64,000 nt of DNA, taken from assembly GCA_003184365.1 (NCBI GenBank), contig NKYR01000051.1:1-64000 (forward strand), read 5' to 3'. A program made the translations under genes and the position numbers. Positions 57,807 through 64,000 of this stretch are shown piece by piece; position 1 is the first letter of the stretch, and every line of letters begins with the position of its first letter. This DNA is from Evernia prunastri. Taxonomy: Eukaryota; Ascomycota; Lecanoromycetes; Lecanorales; Parmeliaceae. The notes under the pieces are model-generated. The model was given only the letters and a program-made list of their open reading frames with translations, did not search any database and was not told the DNA's origin.

Positions 57807-59302
57807 CTAACTAGCCACGGTGATGATTTCCGTAATGGTCTTCGTGCACAACCCCGCCACAACGATGCAAGCATCAGTGCAAGGTGCATTGGCAAAGTTC
57901 CAATAGCCACTGACAGCATAATTCGCACCACAGGAGCAGAAAGGTTCCATTATACCGCCGTCGTTATTGGGATTGAAACCCGCATATGCCCTGAAAGGAT
58001 GGCGAAGCTATTAGCGACAAGGGACCGAGCTGACGGTTCTGAGCCGGATGTCGACGTATTGACTTACAATTGTGTGCTAACGCATGAAGGCGAGGTATAG
58101 ATGGTGTATTTAGTGGTGATTGATTTTAGGCTAGGGCCTGCTTGGGAGATGGTAATGGGTGCCAGAGCAGTCGTGGATGCTGTAAGAGTAGTGGATGAGG
58201 GAGTCGCTGAAGGTATGGCCCTCGAATCTCCAACGCCCAATTGACAAAAGACGTCACAGGCCGTGCTTACAGCAGAGCTTTCTGGCATAGGCCAATAACT
58301 GATGAAATCGGGCCGCAACGGCGGCGTTAATAGATGAACTCCCAGCGGCATCAAGGTTGACAATAAAGTCGTCGCCTGTCACGTCCGTAACAGGCGGAGG
58401 CAGAGAGATTGCGGATTCAGAGGCCAGAACACTTGAAAGCTGCGAGGTCACAGGCTGCGAGCTTGCCCTTCCCTGTGCCTGTGGGGTCTTCGTTTCCGCC
58501 CTCCCCTGGGGGCACTGCGTCCGCAGGCGGAACCGGCGGAGGCAGTGGCGGGAGAGGAATAGGTATGAAAAAGGGAGAATTCCTCCCGTTCGATGACGTT
58601 GTAAAGCGGCTGGAGTAAGGTATTTGGAAGATTAGTATCGACCATCGACACTGAGGTGACCAGGTCGGGAGGCGGCGCGAGTGTGTATGATGCGAGCGCG
58701 ACATCTTGGTCAATGTTGGCTTAGTACCCGTTGGTTGTAGTGGTACGTCTAGCGAAAGAATTCAGCCAGCGATGATCTCTCTTAACCTTAAGATGTTTGA
58801 TTGCAGGCTACAGATCCGGCCAGATCTTTTACCGGAGCTTTCCGCGGGCATGTGCGGGGGGCAGGGCCGAGTCCCATTGGGTGGCGACGTTGGCGGTACC
58901 TTCGTCCGTAGGGGCCTTGTAGTTAATGAAGATATTGAAGAGGCTTTATGGTCTGTAACGTCTGATGACTGTAAAGGGAGGCTTGCCATTTGTTAGTTGC
59001 TTGGTTGCGGAGGTTAGAGTAAATTGTGGTGACGATTCAGAGGCGACGCGTATGCGGGATGTCAAGGACTCGAAGATGACCCTGGTATTATAGTTCATCC
59101 TTTTGTACTCGCCGAAGCCAGGCTCGAGTATGGAAGTGGTCGCGCGATCATGGTATACTTCAACCCAGATCAGTGATGGAAAGGAGATAAAGGTTATGGT
59201 TAAAATTAGGACACGTATATTGATAGGCTACACGATGACTTGACTGGTGACGCGGCTTGCTAGTAGTAGTAGACAGAGGAGCACCAGGAAGTCTTGACGC
59301 AT
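57807..59302 (-). pseudogene. Secreted Ser/Pro-rich protein gene inactivated by two CAA-to-TAA stops
   Basis: Minus strand. An ATG at 59302 opens a clear signal peptide (MRQDFLVLLCLLLLASRVTS). A 107-codon exon (59157-58833) with one internal TAA (58948-58946) then joins in phase over an 84-nt intron (58832-58749) to an exon carrying a second TAA (58721-58719). A Ser/Pro-rich linker and a C-terminal part with TSPSCVSTQL/AYAGFNPNNDGG follow, across a 77-nt intron (57991-58067), and a Cys-bearing end (FCSCGANYAVSG..APCTDACIV..GLC) stops at 57809-57807. Both stops sit where CAA (Gln) would fit, and C-to-T at CpA is the RIP change. The middle (58.45-58.6 kb) also shifts frame. The product would have been an extracellular protein; the family is not recognised. 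Confidence 0.6.
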
Positions 59303-60141
59303 CAGCTTGACAGCTGTGATTCTCTTTCCCTTCTAGAGAGTATGCTGAAAAGGTGATTGGGGGTGGGGATGATGGGCTTTCATATTGTTCCTCCCAATCT
59401 ATATCATTGATCTTGGGAAGTGAACTCAGGACGGTGACGATTTGAGATTGGTTGATTGTGTGGACATGCCCAATAGATGTGCTGAGCTACCAGTCGTACA
59501 AAGTCATTTTGGACGCAATGAAATAAAACGGTTCTACAACATACCTGCCTTATAGTTTGCATCGATCCTAGTCGCAGTGACTAAATTCCTAAATTCATGA
59601 TACTTTACCTTACCTACCTTTCCTATGCATGTTGTGTATACACTGTTTATAAACTGTGGTCAGTATAATGAAATTTTCGGTCAGAAATGCGTTAGTTGGA
59701 CTATTATGTCACTGGGAGGTCGCGCATACTGACTAAGCATGTTTGCTTAGTAATACTTCCATCGGTTGTCGTCTTCCTCATGCTAAAGTGGAGGATTTGT
59801 TCTTCATTGGCCTTATTTCGGCCTACCATGGCTCTCATGTATCCCTGAGAAGGAGTGTTGTAACCGTCTCAGCGGACCTGTCATCCACAGTGTCAAATTC
59901 TGCGCCGAATGAAACCGGCGGTCTGAGATCTCTTTGTTCCTTGGCACATTCCTTACATTTCAATCTTCTCTCTTTGTGCACATTGGCTCATGGCATTTGA
60001 AGCGCATGCATGCATACCCGCCGACCTTTTGTGTTAAGGGGCTTGTGTTCGCTACATCTGCTTCTTCCGTGCTCTGCGAGCTTCAACTTTAAAGCACATT
60101 TAGATATCCTAAAGGCCACCTCAGTCATCGCATTTCGAAAG
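59303..60141. other. Intergenic, promoter of the APH-like gene
   Basis: No separate gene. The frame of the next protein is open from an ATG at 60010, but I place the start at 60142. Confidence 0.4.
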
Positions 60142-61773
60142 ATGGGGTTGAAAACTACACCGCCTACAGATACACATCATGGAAATCTGGTCAGGCCGTC
60201 AAATGACTCTGAGGAAATCTTCCATCCAGCCAACGAGTCCTCAGCACCCGCAACTACGGACAACATGGACACTGGCGACGGCGACGCTCATGACCGGTCA
60301 CCGAGTGATCCCAAAGAAGAATTGGAGCCAACCAACGAGGTCGCCAGGGTCGAGTCCAGCATATCTATTCAGTCTCTCGCCTCTACTCTTCAATACGAGC
60401 AGGAGCCGTTTGATTTATACCAAACCCGTGTCAAAGCATTGTGTCATGAAATCTGGCCGCCAGAGTCTCGAGCAGCTGCTTTCGAGCGCCGTGTGAGCAG
60501 TGTCTCCAAGCCTCGTATTCTCGATGGTGCGCGCGTCAAGAGATTTCGCCGCTTTCTGTTTCCGTCTGCCGAGAAAGAGTTTCTCATCGAACGCCTGGCT
60601 GGCGGCACCTACAATCGAATAGTCAGCATAACCGTCAAAGCTTTTGGTGGCAATGATCCCAAAAATGTCATCCTGCGAGCTCCACGGCCAAATATGGCGT
60701 GGTATGGATGCATTGAACGCGAAGTGGCTATTCTGCGCTATGTCCGCCACAACACTACTCTTCCAGTGGCAGATGTCATCAGCTTCGATACGACGACAAA
60801 AAATCCGCTTGAGAGTGGATACGTGATCCAGAGTCGATTACCAGGAGTCCCATTACATACAATTTGGGACGACTTAACTCACGACCAACGTTGTACAATT
60901 GCGCAAGAACTAGGCAAAGTCATTCTGGCGCTACAAAAGGTCAAGCAGTCTGAGCCTGGTGTTGTTGAAGCTTCTCTAGCAGAAGACGGATCCCAAAAGT
61001 TCCAGATCCGCCCATTTGACATCAAGCCCCTCTATAACAACGACCGGAAACCAAAGATCCCGAACGACGCTTCTGATGGAAAGGTGGCAGGTTGGACTCA
61101 GACTCCACTGGAATGGTTCGGGACTCAATTTGGGCGTTGGTTGGCGTACGAGCTGCTCGCCAGTCCCGCACAAATACTCTACTGGGACTATCAACTTCAA
61201 TTCGTGCAAGCTGCCAAACAGATGGAAAGGTTTGGTTATTTGGGCGACGGCCAGAATTGTCTCTGTCATTTTGACCTTGCGGCCCGCAACATCCTAGTGC
61301 AAATCCTACCAAACGGCTCACCGTCAATCACGGGCATTGTTGATTGGGACAGCGCCGCCTTCGCTCCTACATTCGTTTCCTGCGCTCCGCCTTTCTGGCT
61401 TTGGAGCGACGAGGAATATTACGATGAAGGTACTTTCGAGCCGAGCATGAAGCCATCCACCCCAGAACAGGAGGAGATTAAGGAGATGTTTGAAGAAGTG
61501 GTCGGGTTTGACTGGGAGTGGTTTGCCTATCAACCAGGCTTTCGAATGGCGCGAGAGCTGTTTGACTTTGCTCGGCATGGTAATCAAGATGGCTCAGCTA
61601 CTAAAAGAGCACAAAGACTTCTGAAAGAATGGGCGGCACTCTACGATTCGAAGTGCAACCCCCAAGACCATGACGAGAACAGCGATGAAGACGAAGAAGC
61701 TGACGGTTCCGCCGGCGGCGATGCAATCCAAGAGTCTGAAGCTATGGACATAGATAGACAGAACGGGGCCTGA
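60142..61773 (+). CDS. Aminoglycoside phosphotransferase (APH)/protein-kinase-like protein
   Basis: Single exon, 543 aa from the ATG at 60142 (AAGATGG, good context, MGLKTTPPT). An earlier in-frame ATG at 60010 would add 44 residues of less likely sequence. About 90 disordered acidic residues are followed by a kinase-like fold: RLAGGTYNRIVSI (nucleotide loop), VILRAPRP with the likely ATP Lys position replaced by Arg, and IEREVAILRYVR. CHFDLAARNILV gives the catalytic loop, HxD at 376-378 and Asn383. GIVDWDSA gives the metal Asp at 401. This is the APH family, greatly expanded in filamentous fungi, and the substrate is generally unknown; antibiotic resistance should not be assumed. The C-terminal tail is acidic (DENSDEDEEADG). 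Confidence 0.88.
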   Translation: MGLKTTPPTDTHHGNLVRPSNDSEEIFHPANESSAPATTDNMDTGDGDAHDRSPSDPKEELEPTNEVARVESSISIQSLASTLQYEQEPFDLYQTRVKALCHEIWPPESRAAAFERRVSSVSKPRILDGARVKRFRRFLFPSAEKEFLIERLAGGTYNRIVSITVKAFGGNDPKNVILRAPRPNMAWYGCIEREVAILRYVRHNTTLPVADVISFDTTTKNPLESGYVIQSRLPGVPLHTIWDDLTHDQRCTIAQELGKVILALQKVKQSEPGVVEASLAEDGSQKFQIRPFDIKPLYNNDRKPKIPNDASDGKVAGWTQTPLEWFGTQFGRWLAYELLASPAQILYWDYQLQFVQAAKQMERFGYLGDGQNCLCHFDLAARNILVQILPNGSPSITGIVDWDSAAFAPTFVSCAPPFWLWSDEEYYDEGTFEPSMKPSTPEQEEIKEMFEEVVGFDWEWFAYQPGFRMARELFDFARHGNQDGSATKRAQRLLKEWAALYDSKCNPQDHDENSDEDEEADGSAGGDAIQESEAMDIDRQNGA

Positions 61774-62122
61774 ATAAACCTTACGTGCTGCTTTATGGAA
61801 TTTGACTATTAAGGATGCTCTGTGTCAGCGTGATTCGTCGCAAGCGTGCATGCCTTTTGTTCCGCCGTAACCTTGGGTTTTCCCGCATCCGACAAATGAT
61901 GCTTACTGCAATCACTTCTCTGCTGCGAACAGTAGCTCTCTTTCAAGAGTTTCTTTCATCTAATCAAAACCTCGAACAAAGCCAGCATATCCCTACTTTC
62001 TTCAAAGTCAAGGGCTACCTCGTCCCGATACATCATGTCAGATACTCTCTTCGCATTGCTGGTCTCACTCGACAGCCTTTCTCCTTATATACATAGACCA
62101 TCTCCGCAGCCCTAGTTATATA
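61774..62122. other. Short intergenic region
   Basis: No gene seen. The right end is the promoter of the small Cys-rich protein. Confidence 0.4.
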
Positions 62123-62506
62123 ATGCCTCAGTCTCGAAAAACCGGGACGACACACCACTGTCCAGGTCCCAAAATAGCGCTCTATGCCAAATTGGGCCGC
62201 TGTGAAGTTGTCGGCCGTTCTTGCCGCACCCACCAGATTCAATGTCCGGATCCCAGATGCGGCGGCTGGGCCCATTTGAAGTATGAGAGCTGTGTTCGAT
62301 GCGTCCAGCGCGCTGAGGTAAAATTGATACCGTGGTTCTGGTAGTTTGTACATAAGTGGTCTGACGGTGAACTGTAGGCAGCGAGGAGGGAAGCGGCCGC
62401 CGCGGCACAGGAGGAGCAAGGATGGCGAGCACAGGAATTGGAGCGAGAACGTGCATTGGCCTCGCGTACGAAAGGAAAGAATCCTCTTAAAGCCAGAAAA
62501 AAGTGA
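62123..62506 (+). CDS. Small Cys-rich (zinc-finger-like) protein with basic helical tail
   Basis: Two exons, 62123-62317 and 62378-62506, with a 60-nt phase-0 intron, give 107 aa. Exon 1 carries His and eight Cys (HHCPGPK, GRCEVVGRSCRTHQIQC, PDPRCGGWAH, ESCVRCVQ), a pattern suited to binding two zinc ions, with no signal peptide. Exon 2 is an Ala/Glu/Arg-rich helix ending in the basic KGKNPLKARKK, possibly a nuclear or RNA-binding tail. Small proteins of this shape are common but uncharacterised in ascomycetes. A nucleic-acid role is inference. Confidence 0.72.
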
Positions 62507-64000
62507 CGCCAGCTCATGGTTTCATCAGCTCCCACATGCGATGTATTATCTGTGAGTTCCGTTGATACGCGGATGACGCTGATTTTGTGCTGTATACTAA
62601 AAGTTCATAAGCGTTGTCAGAACCCCATCATCGTTTCTATTTGCAGACCAACAATTGTTTCAACGTTGGTCAGTACGAAGCATGTTATATGGTGCGCTTT
62701 GTAGCTGGAAGCAATGTCGAATCATCCATTGACAAAGAAGCGAGGTAATCGAAGTATGTTCAATATGGAACAGGGATTGTGCCAATTAGAAAAGAAAATA
62801 GAACCAAATAAACACAGCATGGCGCAAGCCAAAGAGAACATCATGTAAGAAAACCATGCAGAAAGTCATATTGGTGCACACCTTGTAGCACAGATTTGTC
62901 CATTTCTCACAACCTTAGTCTGTGACCTGACTCCAACTCTACAAGCAACATAAGATGCTAATTATCACTTCGCCTCCTTTATGCTCACACGAACAGGTCA
63001 GCAGTAGTCGTTCGGTCGATCATATTAGCTCCGCTGAATAGCGCTGTAACCAACCATTCAGCCCATGAGAGAACAGTGTATTCTTGTTACAGAATTCTCC
63101 AGCTTTTATAGACAATCAATCGCATGTTCACCTGAGCAGATGTAAAGATCGCACATAGGATAAGCCTGCGGCTACGACAAGGACTACCTGTCACCAATAA
63201 GGAAAAGAACATAGTCGGTGCCCCGACTGTCAAGACATCTGCTTTGAGATCGAAGATTCCAAATTGACCGAGGAGGTCCTTCTTCGATAAGCTTGATGAC
63301 TGGATCGAGGATGCGGGCGTCTGGAATATCGAGGTTGCTTTGATGGTGCAGCTGCTTGCTGCCTCTGCTATATTTTAATTGAGTCAAGAGCAAGTATCAT
63401 AGTACAACCATATCTTGATAGATCGCAGTGCCTATGCAGTGCCTTGTGTACCCGCGTCTATTCAATAGTTACGGAGATGAAATGTGCGCAGACGCAACTG
63501 TTTATCAATGGTGATAAGGGTCAGTCAGCAGGTGGGGATTGAGGTATGGATTTTGAACGTCGCTTTAGAGACGTGCGACAAAGAAAACATCAGGCTCTGG
63601 CCGCAGCTTTCTCAAAATGCAGCGTTCTTTCAGTCGTCCCTGCCGCCTCGAATATGTAGGGGCCTGGATTAGTACTGTTAATAGGACTTTGAAACCAGGA
63701 GGATTATAGTATTCGGCTTTTCCTAATTTTACTTTTTCCTCTTTTTTCAACAATACGCTGGATATCGGAGGGATCGGACTGTACTGATGGGAGCTGATGG
63801 GAGCATGCTTTCATGTGTCCAATTAATGGACGTAGATCGGTCCGAGATCTCGGCACGAGCGAAAATTTCCTCGAGACCGTATGAGCTCATATGAGCCTTG
63901 AGCTACCCTACGTTTTGCCAAAATCCAGGTTTCCTCCTTCCAACTTATCATCTTTTCTCCCTTAATGATTGAAGTTGAACATCAGTCCTGAAAGAGCACA
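62507..64000. other. Intergenic region to the window end, no supported gene
   Basis: Only short unconvincing frames. No RNA gene or repeat recognised. Confidence 0.35.

Noticed and set aside
60142..61773. Calling the APH-like protein an antibiotic-resistance enzyme
   Set aside because: The fold is shared by hundreds of fungal proteins of unknown substrate, and nothing in the context points to aminoglycosides.

Overview
The window looks like nuclear DNA of a filamentous ascomycete (Pezizomycotina). The reasons are genes split by short introns (45-154 nt, GT..AG, with CTRAC-type branch points), AT-rich blocks with a RIP-like signature (TpA-rich, CpA-poor, CpG kept), Tad-like LINE fragments and solo LTRs, and typical fungal gene families. 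I see no bacterial features, tRNA, rRNA or CRISPR.

Layout. 1-6.6 kb is a transposon graveyard. It holds LINE fragments with (AATC)n tails, four solo-LTR-like copies in RIP-mutated AT-rich DNA, and one segment that appears to have been inverted by recombination between two inverted LTRs. 6.8-9.2 kb carries an extended SDR reductase and a small secreted protein. 11.1-13.6 kb (minus) is a sugar transporter of ten exons. 18.2-20.0 kb is a DAL5-type MFS transporter. 22.0-24.5 kb has a membrane protein of unknown function and a possibly broken coiled-coil gene. 25.9-32.0 kb encodes a giant ankyrin protein (1982 aa by my model). 34.4-35.4 kb encodes a secreted protein made of four His-rich repeats, each on its own exon; its middle exon+intron units are tandem copies. 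41.7-42.6 kb is a Thr-rich GPI-type wall protein. 48.0-50.2 kb (minus) has a secreted protein and an adenosine-deaminase-like (MAPDA) enzyme. 51.1-52.2 kb is a secreted alpha/beta hydrolase. 53.1-56.7 kb is a dynamin-like SLIP-GC-type GTPase of 13 exons with one frame problem. 57.8-59.3 kb (minus) is a secreted-protein pseudogene with two CAA-to-TAA stops. 60.1-61.8 kb is an APH/kinase-like protein and 62.1-62.5 kb a small Cys-rich protein.

The genes do not form an obvious pathway cluster. Two transporters, a reductase, a secreted hydrolase and several secreted proteins fit a saprobic or plant-associated lifestyle, but that is inference. The most unusual locus is the repeat gene at 34377-35398: by hand splicing it gives one 247-residue frame in which a 34-residue module with phase-2 borders has been amplified together with its 52-nt intron. 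All gene models were spliced by eye and need transcript support.
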